From assembly GCF_000283155.1 (NCBI RefSeq), contig NW_004454197.1, positions 20,542,086-20,606,085 of the forward strand: 64,000 nucleotides of DNA, in the 5' to 3' direction. The translations under genes were made by a program, and so were the position numbers. This DNA comes from Ceratotherium simum simum (Eukaryota > Chordata > Mammalia > Perissodactyla > Rhinocerotidae). Positions 12,401 through 24,444 of this stretch are shown here, in pieces (position 1 is the stretch's first letter; each line of letters begins with the position of its first letter). Below the pieces are notes generated by a model that saw nothing but the letters and a program-made list of their open reading frames with translations, made no database searches and was not told the origin of the DNA.

Positions 12401-14265
12401 TCTAAGGCTAATTTGGCCTTACTATTAAGCGGACACACTACCCAATGCTGAGTGAATTATGAGAATTTTCCTTTGGCTGAGGGAAAATAAATTATTTTAT
12501 TGTATTTTTTAAACCACTTTATTGAGGTGTGATTGACAGGAAGAGAAATTATTCCTGGCTCTCTTTGAGCCATGGGTATACCCTCTACTCATTTCAGAGG
12601 GTTCTTTCCTTGGCTTCTTGTCATTTTCTCACACACATGCATTTATTACAGCTGAAGACTCAAAGAGGACCCTCTTAGATATCTCTGGACTCCCAGCTCC
12701 TTCTCCTTAACTCAGGGACACCACTAGTCTTCGTATAAGTTCCCCCTCCCTGCACTGTAGCTTCTCAACACTCTAAAGCAGTACACTGGGGCAACTGTAG
12801 GGAACATTTTGTTTCCCATTTCTCAGAGATTACTGGCCTTTGTTGCCTTATGTTCACTGTCTTGACAACTGTTGTTTCGTGTATTTTGTCCTGGTTTTTA
12901 GTTGTTTCATGTGATAGGGTAAGTCTTGTCCATGTTAGACCATCTTGGCTTGAAGCTAAAGATCAAATGCTACAGACTTTCTCATGGAAAACTGTTCCTT
13001 TGCGATACTCATCTTCCCTAATTTAATGAGGTTTGGTGTGATTACTTTCTGAGAAGAATTTTGGGGGTTTTGGAGGTGCCTAGTGACTTACGTCTCTGAT
13101 CCTGTTTGGAACCAGGCAGAAGGGGCCAAATGGGAGTCATAGAATCAACTTTACAAATGCTAGGACTACATCAGAGAGTACACTTTGGACACCATGCCAA
13201 CACTGAGTACCCTGTTCCTTTTGGTGAGTCTCAAGAAAAGCTTGGAGAACTGCAGTGCTCTCTATATCAGGTGGAAAGCCAAGTCTGATCTTCTCACATG
13301 GGAGACAGAAGCATAGAGGGGCTGTGGTCAGTTCTGATTCCTGGGGCATGCAGGAGCAAGAGCCCGAAGGCCAGGATGAACCCGAAGGCCAGGGTCTTTA
13401 CTCCAGACCTACTCATCCTTCTCTTGGGAGAAGCAAGAGAAGAGGGTGCATAAATAGCCTGGCTTCCTCTTCTGCCACACTATTCTCTCCTGGTAAATGA
13501 CATTGTATCAGTCTTACCTTGGCTGAAATAACTGAAAACCCCGACTCAGCTGGCTCAATAGATCAAATGAGTTATTGTCTCCACAAGAAGTGCAGAGAAT
13601 GGGCAGGCCACACACACGATGGATCAGGGCTCTAGCTCCCCCTCTCTTGGCTTTCTCTTGGCTCTGTATTTCTTCTCTAATGATTTCATTCTTGTGTTGT
13701 TCCCAGTATGGCTGCAGTAAATAATTCCAGATGTTATATTCAGACACAACAGCATCTTGTGGAAGAAGCGGAGAGAGTCTTCTTGGATGTTGTTACTTAC
13801 GTTCCTAGAAACTGCCCAGCAGGATTCCCTGCCTGTCTCACTGATTCTGATTGCATTATATGCCTATTATCTCCAATCTCATTTCCAACAAAGATAAGTA
13901 ATCATCACCCAAAGTACTTATACTATTGTCATCTCTTATTGATTCATTGGTTTATAGATTCATTCATTCTCAATCTTTGTCAAAGGGACATCACTAGTTA
14001 CCAGGGCTGGGCCAGGGTGAGGCAAATGAGGTACAAAATTTAAGTACTGACTTTGTAATTACATGAACCTAAGAATGAGTCCCTCTTTAATTTTGCTCCC
14101 TGGGCACTCTGTTTACCTTGCCCTGGTCCTGGCCCTGCTAGTTACTGTGGAAAATGAGACTTAGGCATGACTTTTGCCCTTACAGAGCTTATATGTAGTT
14201 GAAAAGTGTAACTTTTGTGCACATGTAACATGACGCAGTGTGTATGAAAAACTATTAACTGGTAC
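12400..14265. other. intergenic, mostly single copy
   Basis: A short LINE-1-tail-like scrap ('ctttattgaggtgtgattga') lies near 12520. At 13365-13394 two copies of 'cccgaaggccagg' sit in tandem. The segment 13505-13830 reads like an old unassigned interspersed repeat ('ggctcaatagatcaaatgag'). No gene is supported: the 111-codon frame at 13708-14043 has no recognisable domain. Confidence 0.5.
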
Positions 14266-14269
14266 AAAT

Positions 14270-14960
14270 AGGAGCTAAGATTTAGAGGAGGGTGTGATTT
14301 GAGCAAGCTTCATGAAAGGGAGAGCCTTTAAAAGAACTATAAAGAAGAGGTAAATTTTGAACATGTGGAACCCATGGGGATGTGAAGGAAACTAGCCAAA
14401 GAAAGGGTTAGAGGGACCATTAGGAACCAGATCATGGAGGGTCTGGACACTAGCCTCAAAGATCTGGACTTGAGACATGGGAGTGATGTGTGGGAAGACC
14501 CGTGATAGCCTTTGAGGACTTTTTAAAACTTTCATTAAGGATGTGGAGGTGAAATTCAGATCATGTGGTTAAGGGCATGTTTTTTGGTAAATAAAGGAAA
14601 GAGATTGTACAGCTATTCCTTGGAGAAATTTGGTGATGAAGAGAGAGTGACTTGAGGATGTAGCAAGTTTGAGAAGGGATTCTCTTTGTGGGGAGAAATG
14701 AGGTTTTGTTTGTGTTTTGGTTATAGGAAACTTGGCGAGTTGAGAAGTAGAGACTGAAGGTGTGGCTTGGGATGGTTAGAGCAAGGTTCCAGAAGGATTC
14801 GTTGTGGAACAAAATCACAGAGGGAGGAAAGCACTTTGGGAATTACTTTTTTCTGTTTTCCTGGAGGGGGAAGATATAAAGATATTTTGAGTGAAGTGGA
14901 CAAACATTTGGGATAGTGGTGCATTGCAGAGTTTGCAGTATATACCTGTGATACTCTTGG
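14270..14960 (-). repeat. LINE-2 fragment, antisense
   Basis: It has the same ordered text as the other antisense LINE-2 copies: 'gtgatttgagcaagcttcatg', then 'ggaaccagatcatggagggt', then 'gtggttaagggcatg'. Divergence is high and no coding capacity remains. Confidence 0.5.
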
Positions 14961-15104
14961 TAAAGGAGAGAAGGGCAGAGGTTGGTCAGGTACTTGAGTG
15001 AGGATGAATTTTAAAATATCTGCTGGGGGAATGGATGAATAAAATGATTGTTGGATAGCTCTGTGGGCCCACTTGAAGTTTATTCATCCAAAAAACGCTT
15101 TATG

Positions 15105-15260
15105 AATGCCTACTCTGCCTCAATTTCCTCATCTGTATAATAAGTAAAGTAATAGTGCCTACCTCTTAGGGTTGTTGTGAAGAGTAAATGAGTTAAGTCA
15201 TGTGGAGCTCTTACAGCACTGCCCAGCACTCAGTAAGCACTCAACACGTAGTGAAGTTGT
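15105..15260 (+). repeat. MIR SINE or related LINE-2 tail
   Basis: It contains 'tcaatttcctcatctgtata', 'gggttgttgtgaagagtaaa' and 'gcccagcactcagtaagcac', the hallmark MIR core and tail. Confidence 0.75.
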
Positions 15261-15329
15261 TACTACCTACTGCTATTACATGCTAGGTACTGTGCTAGGT
15301 AAGTAAAGACCTCATCAGAGTTCTTAAAT

Positions 15330-16025
15330 TGTATTCTCCAATAGCCTATAACAAACTCAGAGGTAGGACAGGGTCAATGAATAGTGGAGGTGCCCTGGAA
15401 TTGAGGGTTGGTGGACTGTCACAAAACCACGTGGGTCTAGAGTCAAGTGAGAGCAGCACTGGAGTGTGTGGCTCCCATGTTCATTATCAGCTGGGTGTCA
15501 GCACTGTGGCTCTAGGGAAGGAGGTGAGTGGCCTTGTTTAAAGAAGATTCCCCACCAGGAACAGAGCAATGGTGGGGAGACGGAGAGGTCAGGGTAGGAG
15601 AGGAGACTGTGAAGGGCATAGCTCATGGGAGAGGATTTTGCAAGGATTTGGCCCAGCCAAGCAGTCAGTGTTTAGGAAGGGCTGTGGCCCTACCAAAGAG
15701 CTTGACTATAAATTAGGGGCAGACCAATGCCCATTGTCCATCTTAAACACACACTATAAGGACTGGGGCAAGACAGAAGGGGGCTTGTGGCTGGGTGGGA
15801 AGGGGTCAGGCATGAAGTTGGTGAAGGAGAGAGAAGGGGACTAACATTGAGCACTTAATGCCAAAGGCTGTACTGGGAGTTGAATGTATGGAGAAATGAA
15901 TAAAGTAACTGTTCAGAGTTGTTTAGCTAATGAATGTTGGAGCTAGCCTTGTTGCCCAGTTCTGTCTGACATATTTGAACTACTGAGTGTGTTTGGGTAT
16001 ACTAAGAGTATTAAAAAGTGGCTAT
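15330..16025. other. intergenic; weak MIR at 15860-15990
   Basis: Most of it shows nothing recognisable. The part at 15860-15990 ('gagcacttaatgccaaagg', 'gtttagctaatgaatg') resembles a decayed MIR. Open frames at 15329-15844 overlap in two phases and have no protein character that I recognise. Confidence 0.5.
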
Positions 16026-16029
16026 GTCT

Positions 16030-16470
16030 AAAACAGAGTTAACTTTATTTCCTAGAAGCTTTTTCCTCTCCTCACCTCTTTAGTGTCATAGGTGGCGTCA
16101 TTGTTGTCCAGGTGCCCAGTTCATAGTGCGGAGTCATCCGTGACCCTCATGTGGTTGTCGTACTTCTAGTCCAGTACACTGAGTCTAGTACTCGCTCCTC
16201 TTTCTCTCATGTTCCAAAGCCACACGTGGTGGGTTTCTTAGCTAGTCACTTTCTTTGTGTCACTGTCTCCAGTCCCCTGTGAAAATATGGAAGATCAGCA
16301 TGTTTCACACATTATTCAGAATCATGTGCCAGCTACCTCCAGATGAAAGATTATTATAAGGGTTTATCCCAATTGCAATCAATGGCCTTCCACCCTTTAT
16401 CTAATCTTCCTCATTTCAAGAAATCTCTCTTGGTTGGCTCTGCTCTGAGGTCCTAGCTGGTTTCCGTGTG
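16030..16470 (+). repeat. LINE-2 fragment, sense
   Basis: The phrases 'ggagtcatccgtgaccctc' and 'cttccaccctttatctaat' correspond to the sense LINE-2 3' region, which is also present at 23100. It is strongly diverged. Confidence 0.45.
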
Positions 16471-16489
16471 CACACACTGTTGTGAGATG

Positions 16490-17470
16490 GGGTCAGTGCC
16501 ATTGCAAAGACTCTTCCAGATGGTGAGCAAGGGCACAGGAGAGAAGGTGAAGATGGATGCAGGCTTCAAATGGCCAGCTGTTAGTGGTTAGTGCTGTTAA
16601 CTTTTTACATGGAGAGAAATCACTTAGAGCTTTGTGGAAGTGACAGACCAAAACAAAACAAAACAGAAACTCAAAGAGCAAAGGTACAGAATTGATTGTG
16701 GGTGGGTAGGAGGAGAAACGTGAGCAGAGGATTGAAAGTGGGAATGCCTGCAGGATGCTTGAAGAAAAGCAGATCCAAGCAGGGATGTAGTAAGAGGAAA
16801 GTTCAGGAAAGTTGATCTGGACCAGATTGTGAAGCATATAAATTCCGTGTAAAGAAGTTTAGACGGTATCTGCTGACAGTGGGATGGAAATGAGAATTGT
16901 ACATTGGAAAACTTTATTGGGAATGGAGTATGAGAAAGTGGTGTTATGTTGCAAAGAGATGTTGTAAGTTGCTTAATTGGTGGTGTTTAGAATGGTTTTG
17001 GCTTAGGATGCTATTGCCATAGTCTAGGCTTCAGATAATGAAGATCTGAACCTGGGTTGTGGCAGTGGAAATTCATTCAATGAACATTTATTGTGTACCT
17101 ACGATGTGCCAAGAACTGTTCTCATGGGGAACATATGTGCAAGACATGATTCCTGCTCTCAAGTCATGCGCAGTTTAGTAGGGAGTGTAAAGAAAACAAG
17201 TGATGGGTGTGAGACATTCCATTGGTGGACTTGGGAGCTGATTGTGTGGATGTGAAGCACGTAGGAAGAGCCTGGGACCTGGACCAATGTGGGGCCATTG
17301 AAGGCTTAGAGAGATGATGCAGAGGTGCAGCTGTGGGGCAGGGAGCGACGTCTGGCCGGCTGGGTGTGTAGCAGGGTGTAAGGGAGGAGCTCAGCGCCTT
17401 TCCCTGCTGCTTGCACTGACCCAGAGAGGAGGTGGCAGAGGGCTGTTGTTTGGGGGACATTAGAACTGAC
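16490..17470 (-). repeat. LINE-2 fragment(s), antisense
   Basis: 'gatgctattgccatagtctagg' followed by 'cagtggaaattcattcaatg' indicates antisense LINE-2 with a MIR-like portion near 17075-17130 ('gaacatttattgtgtacc'). A small AAAAC run lies at about 16651-16668. The antisense frame at 16493-16837 is not a gene. Confidence 0.45.
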
Positions 17471-17559
17471 ATAATTGGTACAGTTTTCAGGAGACCAGTG
17501 GCTGAGCCACATAATTAATGTATATAAGATACAAACCTTATTCCAAAGCGTCATCGCCA

Positions 17560-17840
17560 TTAAAAATATTCAAGTATAGATCACTGAAAACACAAATAAA
17601 AACAAAAGCATGAGGTTTTAAAATTTTGTGAAAATTTAATTAAACCAAGAATTCAGATGTTAATAATATATTGAATCAAGTTTGTTTCTAATTGTGTATT
17701 AAATTGTAACTATTTCTGCTACCGCTAGATGTCACAAAGATTCGGTTTTTAAAAGCCCTACCTCTTGAGGCTGTGGCTTTGAAAGATTTCTTTTTGTACA
17801 GAAATAAGATTTTCTAATATTCACAAGTATAATGAAATAC
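17560..17840. other. AT-rich single-copy stretch
   Basis: No repeat, gene or structured element was recognised. Confidence 0.5.
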
Positions 17841-17844
17841 TACT

Positions 17845-18420
17845 TTTAAATTTTAAAATTATTATTATGAAATACTCCAAATATGCACCAAAGTACACAG
17901 AATAATCTAGGCAATATCTTTTACCCTAACCCAGATTTAATGAATATCAACCTTTTACCATGTGTTTGACAGCTTTTTAAAAAACCAGAATCCTACAAGT
18001 GATGTTCTCTTTGTACTCCTCCATCCCATTCCTCTCATTTCTTGCCCACAGATAACCATTATCTGGAGATCAGTAGATGTACTTCCCAGGTATACATCCC
18101 TTGTGTTTTCATGCAAATGTTTATTTATCCAAAAATAACATTGATTTTTTTGGTGAGATTTTAACTTAATGTTAAATGGTATCATACTACAGGTGTCATT
18201 CTGCAACTTACTTTTTTCATTCGGCATTATATTTTCTAGATTTATCTCTGCTCATTCATGTATATCTACTTCATTTATTTTATCTGCTGTGTAATGTACC
18301 CATTCTTCTATTGGCAGCTGTTTATGCTGTTTTAAATGCTTTATTTTTATACTTGCCTCCTTGTATGTACCTCTTGGCGTGAACGTGTACGTTTGAGGTG
18401 ATAATCATATCTGCGCACTG
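17845..18420 (-). mobile_element. old LINE fragment, antisense
   Basis: It reads like the antisense 3' part of an old LINE-1: 'caaccttttaccatgtgtttg', then 'ctttgtactcctccatcccat', then 'tatcatactacaggtgtcatt'. It seems to continue beyond a MER5A element at 18745-19140. Confidence 0.55.
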
Positions 18421-18564
18421 TCCGTTGACTCTCAGTGACACTCTGTCCTAGCGAACCAAGGTCTGTCAAACCACCTTCCTAGAGAACATATCAAGGACCA
18501 AGTCCCTAGTATTCTGACACAATGTCCTGTTGAAACAGGTGAGAACCGATGTGTGAGAGTATCT

Positions 18565-18740
18565 CTGGGGCAGTGGTTCTGAAACTTAAGCATGCATCAG
18601 AATCTGCCAGAAAGCTTCTTAAAATGCACCCCCAGTAAGGCAGCAAGTCTGGGCTCTGGCTTGAGGCTCTGAAGGTTTAACAAGCTCCCAGGTGCTGCTG
18701 ATGCTTAGCAATCACACGTTGGGAAGTGCTGCTCTAGATA
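18565..18740 (+). mobile_element. MER5A-type hAT (Charlie) MITE
   Basis: It follows the MER5A layout: 'gtggttctgaaacttaagc', 'gcatcagaatctgcc', 'cttaaaatgcaccccc', 'ctcccaggtgctgctgatgc', and a closing 'gggaagtgctgctct'. It is non-autonomous with no transposase. Confidence 0.85.
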
Positions 18741-18744
18741 GATA

Positions 18745-19140
18745 AGGCCAGCTGTGCGATTCCTGGTGCTAAGCTCACGCTACCAGACGATGCCGAATAG
18801 CTTTCCACAGTGGTCGTGTGCATTTCGTAGACAATCCCAACAGCAGGGTATGGCGGTTCCTGCGGTGTCATTTCCTTTCCAGGACTTGGTAATGTCACAC
18901 GTCACCATTTTCGCCCATCACAGAAGTGTGATGCGGTAGCTTCTTCGTTGTTTACTTGGCACTTTCCCTGGTCCTTAGTGAGGTTGCGCATCTGTCCGTG
19001 TGTGTTGGACATGGGCTTGCTCTTCCGGGAATTGCATGCTCATGCTGTTTGCTTGTATTCGTCATTGATTTGTTTGTCTTTTCCTTATTGACTTTCTCTG
19101 TTGGTGATATGTGTTGGGAAACCTCTCAGGTGATGGGTTG
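18745..19140 (-). mobile_element. old LINE-1 ORF2 C-terminal region, antisense
   Basis: The text 'gctttccacagtggtcgtgtgc' and 'gtttacttggcactttccctgg' aligns by eye with the antisense ORF2 C-terminal region seen better preserved at 8060-8220 and 33360-33520. It is highly diverged. Confidence 0.55.
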
Positions 19141-19860
19141 ACTTTTAACTTGGGTTATGGTGTTTATTATTTGGCAAAAATGTTACGTATTATTTTAGTT
19201 AAATGCACCTTTTTTCCCCATTCATGTTTTGTGCTTTTTTTGTCTTTGGTTTAATAAATTAATGAAACATTATTACTTCTGAAAAACTTATAAGATATCC
19301 AGTCTGATTTAAGGGTTATGTTTAAAAATTATTTTCATGTGTTTTAATTAGATTTTTCAAATTAATTTTCTTCAAGTATAGTCAGTAATCAAGTTGACAA
19401 CTTAAAAATCAGATAATGCATAATTTTACCAGTTATATTGGATAATAAAAGCAATTGTAGTTCATAACTTGTACGTTGATAATATTGCTAAAATGATATT
19501 TTAAGTGCAAAAAATGAACCTATTGCAGTTTAAACATCTCAACTTACTTCTACCACTGCTAATATTTTTGGCCTTTTAGTATGATGATTAAACACTTCAA
19601 GGAGAAAGAAAAAAGAGCTTTTGAATCGGAGGACTCTAGAGTGTAAGTCAGTGCAGAAGTTACCAGGTGGGGGGTGTGCAGCGACTGACTTCCAGTGTAG
19701 CTAGGCTGATGGTGGTTGGCAGACGTGATTTTATGTCACAAGAAATGCTCACGTACTCCAAAATGTCTCCTGTGTGGCCACAGTGGCTGGAGCAACACCA
19801 ACTAGATATTTATTTGCATTAACACTATTTTGAAATTCAACTCTCTCTGATGTTATGATT
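19140..19860. other. AT-rich single-copy stretch
   Basis: No gene, repeat or RNA was recognised. It is among the longer repeat-free AT-rich segments in the window. Confidence 0.5.
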
Positions 19861-20100
19861 CATTCATTCAAAAGGAAGAGAAAGCACTTACCATGTCCCA
19901 GGCCTGGTATGCAGTGTACTTTGTGGTGTGTCTACTCCCTTTGTAAGGTAGATATTATCCCCATTTTACAGAGGCAGAAAGGGAAGTTCAGAGAGTTATT
20001 TAAACTTCTGAGATTCTGACAGCTTATCATTGAGGGAGCTGAGATGCAAACCCAGATTTTTCTGGCTTTAAAACTTTTTTGCTACCACTGTGCTCTCTCA
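19860..20100 (+). repeat. MIR SINE
   Basis: 'gatattatccccattttaca' followed by 'gaggcagaaagggaagttcagag' and 'gagctgagatgcaaacccag' is typical MIR sense sequence. Confidence 0.8.
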
Positions 20101-20357
20101 GTAACATTTCATCAGAGCCTACTATTTGTAGGGATTATTAGTTATTCATACTTTAGTGTAAAGTAGCCCAAGCTGTTTTGCTAAACCATGAAGCTTAGCT
20201 GAATTGGATGTCCTAGGGGAATAGGTGAGCAGGTGGGCTGGTACTGGAGGGTTTGAACTTGGCTGTAACACCTTCAGAGAGCCTGAAGAACTGGTACCCG
20301 AAGACAGCGTGGGGTGACAACCAGACAGGAGGAAGTTCACTTGCTTTGTCCTTTCTC

Positions 20358-20525
20358 TTAGAGTAGTGCTTCTCAAATTTTAATTTCTTATAAATTACTG
20401 GGGGATTTTGTTCAAGTGTAGATTCTAATTCCTGAGTCTAGGGTGGAGTCCCAGATTCTGCATTTCTAACAAGTGGGCAGGTGATGCTGAGGCTGCTAGT
20501 TTGGGGACCGCACTGAATAACAAGG
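20358..20525 (+). mobile_element. MER5A-type hAT MITE
   Basis: 'gagtagtgcttctcaaattt', then 'gggtggagtcccagattctgc', then 'ggtgatgctgaggctgctag' follow the MER5A order, with internal divergence. Confidence 0.75.
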
Positions 20526-21104
20526 GCCCAAGGAATACTCAGAAGGTGTGTGTGGTGGAGAATGGACTGGAGAGGAAAGAAAAAGTGTTTGATAGACACT
20601 TGAGTCTCTGGAGGAGTTTGAGGGCCTAGCAGCAGTGCAGCAGTTCTAAGGAAGGTGGTGGAGGGCTGCCTGGGTGGTGGTGGTGGAGGAGGTGGGTGGT
20701 GGGCCCAGTGCTGGCGGTGCCTTTGGCTCATGCTGTAGGTTCAGAGCCCAGGCTGAACACAGTGTCACTTTCTCCTTCAAGGTGTCTGTTGATTCATTGG
20801 ACGAGGTACTGCAGCACAAGTGATCCTTATGGCTCAAAAGCCGGTGGAAGCAGATCACACTGAATGGTGGAATTAGAGACGCCTTTGCGTTGTTGTCCAA
20901 GAACCCTTTGGGTATAGTTCTAGAGCATCCATTGCCAAGCTTTCTGCAAATGAAGCTCTGAAAGGCTTTTTTGTAAGCTGTGGTAGCAGAATGCATTAGA
21001 GTAGCTGGCAGCAGATAAATAAGTAACCATAATTTTGTGGGCAATTACTTTTTATTATTTGAATTACGAAAACAATCGAAGCAGTTTTAGTAGGCAGCAC
21101 AGGG
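20526..21104. other. intergenic, with GGT-rich patch
   Basis: It is single-copy by eye. A guanine-rich run of GGT and GGA units lies at 20652-20703. Antisense open frames at 20438-20731 and 20646-21044 are created by this low-complexity tract (proline- and threonine-rich) and are not genes. Confidence 0.5.
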
Positions 21105-21300
21105 TGGGAAAGGAGAGGAACTTGGAGTTGGAGGAGCTGAGTGTGAGTGTTGTGTCACTTACCACTTGTGTGATCCAGAATACGTCACCAGATCGCCCTG
21201 GGCCTCAGCTTCCTCCTGCGTTACGTGGGGACAGTCCCCTGCCTCAGAGTCACTGTGAGAGCTGAGTGAGCGGACACTGTAGGAGTGCTTTGTAAACCGC
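21105..21300 (+). repeat. MIR SINE
   Basis: 'accacttgtgtgatccagaat', 'ctgggcctcagcttcctcc' and 'gtgagagctgagtgagcgg' match the MIR layout. Confidence 0.75.
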
Positions 21301-21309
21301 CAGACTGTC

Positions 21310-21940
21310 TGCACACGTTCACTAACGTGGAAAATGACTGTCATAGGCAGAGTAGAGATGAGAGGCTGCTTCCACACAGGCTGTTAAAATCGGCCCTCAA
21401 ACCCCCAAATGGGACAATTATGTAGACATTTCCAAACATGGAACACTTCTGACCAAATTTTGTTTATTTTTGGAATAAAAGCTTAGATGGGAGGGTCAGT
21501 TTGGCTTAAATTATCTAAATAATTATTTTAGCTTCTTGGTTCATTTAAAATATTTAGAACTCAACAACACCATTTATATAAAAATATTTTCTAGGGTAAA
21601 TAAAGGAAAGACAAAATATCAAGAGAAAACTAAAGCCAGATTACTTCATGACTGTAATTGTTTTCTCTACAATTTTTACCTCTAACTCCCTGTTTAGTTG
21701 TTTGGGATGGGGATTTGTTTAGTGAAGAAATTGTATTCTGGGAAAAAGGTGACTCAACTTCTGTCTCTGCAATAGCCTTCGGCTGTGTTGTGCAACCTTG
21801 GGTCAGTGACTTAAGCCCGTTCAGTGGTTCTCTGTCTGCGCACTTTCCAGATTTCTCACCTGTGTTGTTGAGTTTATGGTGAGTTGACTTAGAGGCAAGG
21901 ACATGATATTTTAAATTTCTATATATTTAATGAGGTCAGT
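21310..21940. other. intergenic, mostly single copy
   Basis: No gene is seen. A weak MIR-like scrap ('tgcaaccttgggtcagtgac') lies near 21790-21850. Confidence 0.45.
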
Positions 21941-21955
21941 TGAGATAATCTTGTT

Positions 21956-22275
21956 TTTTTTTTTTTTTTTTTTTTTTTTNNNNNNNNNNNNNNNNNNNNN
22001 NNNNNNNNNNNNNNNNNNNNNNNNNNNNNNNNNNNNNNNNNNNNNNNNNNNNNNNNNNNNNNNNNNNNNNNNNNNNNNNCTTTTTTTTTTTTTCCTGAGG
22101 AAGACTGGCCCTGAGCTAACATCCATGCCCATCTTCCTCCACTTTATATGGGACGCTGTCACAGCATGGCTTGCCGAGCAGTGCGTCAGTGCGCGCCGGG
22201 ATCCGAACCGGAGAACCCTGGGCCGCTGCAGCGGAGCGCGCTCACTTAACCGCTTGCGCCATGGAGCTGGCCCCA
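21956..22275 (-). mobile_element. ERE (perissodactyl tRNA-derived SINE), antisense, with assembly gap
   Basis: Reading leftward, the element starts at 22275 with the GGGGCC-type head and a B box near 22195-22210 ('gggatccgaacc' antisense). It then has the 'tcccatataaagtgg' and 'gatgttagctcagggcc' segments, and ends in poly-T on this strand. The tail contains 100 Ns. Flanking repeats 'agataatcttgtttt' at about 21943 and 22277 are a target-site duplication. SINEs of this family are mobilised by LINE-1 and are confined to Perissodactyla. Confidence 0.9.
21980..22079. other. assembly gap, exactly 100 N
   Basis: The run of 100 N is bounded by T tracts on both sides (21954-21979 and 22081-22093). 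The round number suggests a placeholder of unknown true size. The location in an ERE tail points to failure to read through a long homopolymer. Confidence 0.95.
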
Positions 22276-22290
22276 AGATAATCTTGTTTT

Positions 22291-23095
22291 TAAAATAAAA
22301 CTGGTTTATACTGACTGGCTATGGCTGTGATTTTATTTCAGAATGGAAGTTTTGTGTGTACACGTGGTATTTAGGAGTGCTGACAGATGTCTGAATACAG
22401 CCCAGCCTCCTCCTAAGTGAGGAGGGTTGGAGTTGAGAGGTGATGGCTAATTCCTCGAAACCGTGGATAGTATATTTAACATTCCTATCAATTGCTAGGA
22501 ATTGATTCATTGATTTGACTCAATATTTTTTCTGCTTTAAAAATATTAAAAGTGGTTCTATAGCAGAGCTATTAGCTGAGTAGAGCATTCCATAGAAGCG
22601 CTCAACAATTTGTGATTCTCCGGCTAACCACACTTGGGCCTGTGTAATCCCCCCTCCCTTCCCTCCACCGAGGTTGACCTGTGTTGGGAGATCGACTGGC
22701 CCATCACCTGCTGCTCTTCCCTCCCACCCAACTTCCTGCTTTTTCCTCTGAAATTACTGGCTAATTTTAAACACACCTGGCTTGGCTCCATTTTTACTTC
22801 AGTTGGATATTTACCTTGGTGAGTGTGTTTGCTTATGTAAAATGAGTACTCTTTATTTAATGATAACAACAACCCTCAGAATATTGCTTATTTAATGTAG
22901 AATCACATGTTTATAAAAATCCTTGTAGAAATTGCTTTTCTTATCAGAGTGTGGGATTACTTTTGTATCTTATTAAAAAATGTGTACTTTAAACTTTTTA
23001 GATGCTTATTTAATATATCCTGACATGTTAAGCAAGATGTTTACGTGGAAGAAGGCCTGGGCAATGCACATGAAAGGCAACACTAGTATTTGCAG
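22291..23095. other. intergenic, mostly single copy
   Basis: No gene or confident repeat was seen. Frames at 22319-22872 on either strand are short and overlapping. Confidence 0.5.
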
Positions 23096-23099
23096 AGTG

Positions 23100-23785
23100 G
23101 GAGGCTAGAATAGGTCACTGAGAGCAAGCACCCAGTCCTCCCAGGGCACCCGCAGTCACTCCCCTCCTGACAGTGCCTCACACATCCTGGGAGCACACAG
23201 TATTTGTGTTGATTGTCATTATTACTCTACCTTGGCATCCTGCATATCATTCAGGTGAGACACTTGGAAGTCATCCCTGAATCTCCCACTCCTTTACTTC
23301 CTCCACCCAGTGAGGTATCAAACCCCACTTCTCCTTTCTGACTACCCGTGTGATCTCCCTGCCTCCAGGGCAGCTCTATTTAGTCTAGTCTCCACACAAC
23401 AGTAGTAGCAGCTACCAAAGTGGTTTCTGTAAAAGTCAACATCTGATCAGATGCCCCGTCCGTGTACACCTTTTGCTTGAAACCCTTCCTTGGCTTCTCT
23501 TTGCCATCAGGAAAAAGTCTAAGCTCCTTGTAGGACCCACAGAGCTCTTTGTGATCTGCCCTCTGCCACCATCTCCTGTCTTCTCTGTTGCCATCCCCCA
23601 GCTCACACTCCACGCCCCAGCCTCACTGAATCACTTGAAATGTCGTGAAGGTTTCATGCTCTCTCTAGCTTGTGAGCCTCAGTAAATATTCTTCCCCTTG
23701 CTCAGTGTCACCTGCATACTTGTGTTTATCCTAACAGTGGAGGGCCTGCCCTATTCCTGGCGTATAGTGGGTGTTTAATTCATGT
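23100..23785 (+). repeat. LINE-2 3' region, sense
   Basis: 'ctgatcagatgccccgtcc', 'tgcttgaaacccttccttggc', 'gtctaagctccttgtagga' and 'gtgatctgccctctgcc' appear in the order of the sense LINE-2 3' part. It ends near 'cctattcctggcgtatagtg'. No ORF is retained. Confidence 0.65.
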
Positions 23786-24284
23786 CCAGAGAAGGAGTGG
23801 GTGCAGTGTGAGGATGGGAGGATGGCTGGATGCATAGATCCCTGTAGAGCTGGTGCAGAGCCTGTCCTGGTTGTGCTGCCCATCTGCCTTTACCTGCCTG
23901 CACAGCCACTCCTGAGACAGCATCCCAGTGAGGCATGTTGCTTCCTTTCCACATCTTGTCCCCTAGATCTCTGCACAATCTGGCTTGCAGAGAGCCAACA
24001 ACTAGCCTGGCCCTCTGGTGTAAGCCTAGACTTACCTGTTCTCTGGGGCTGGGAAGCTGGGCCTCCTGCTGGGGATTTGCTGTACTTGGCTCCAGAGCTG
24101 CCTTTTGCTCCTTTTTGGAAATCCTGCTCTTTGGTTATCAAATTGCCCGATTGTATGGTCTTCAGCCTAGGCCTTTAACGTCTCAAATATTTTTTTTCTA
24201 TAATGAGGACTCAAGAAGATAATTTTTAATTTTGAAAGTAGTGACTTCTTCCTTTTTATGGCTTAACAACCTCTTGGTGTTTGT
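23786..24284. other. intergenic, no feature recognised
   Basis: Overlapping open frames exist on both strands (23771-24222) but in mutually incompatible phases, without domain features or splice context. Confidence 0.5.
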
Positions 24285-24425
24285 TTCATTTTTCTCTGTA
24301 CTGTGAGCTCCAGGATGGCAAGAATTGTGTTGGGTTCTGTTTGCTGTTTGTATCTCCAGAAACCAGAGCAGTGCCCAAGGCATAGTGGGTGCTCAGTCCA
24401 TAGTTTAGTGAGTGAAGTGAATGAC
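24285..24425 (+). repeat. LINE-2 3' end, sense
   Basis: 'ctgtgagctccaggatggc', 'gtatctccagaaaccagagc' and 'cagtgcccaaggcatagtgg' correspond to the terminal part of LINE-2. Confidence 0.65.
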
Positions 24426-24444
24426 CACAGGAATGAAGGAGCTA

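Noticed and set aside
21911..22298. open frames spanning the N gap
   Set aside because: They exist only because the unknown bases were read through; their flanks are poly-T and an ERE.
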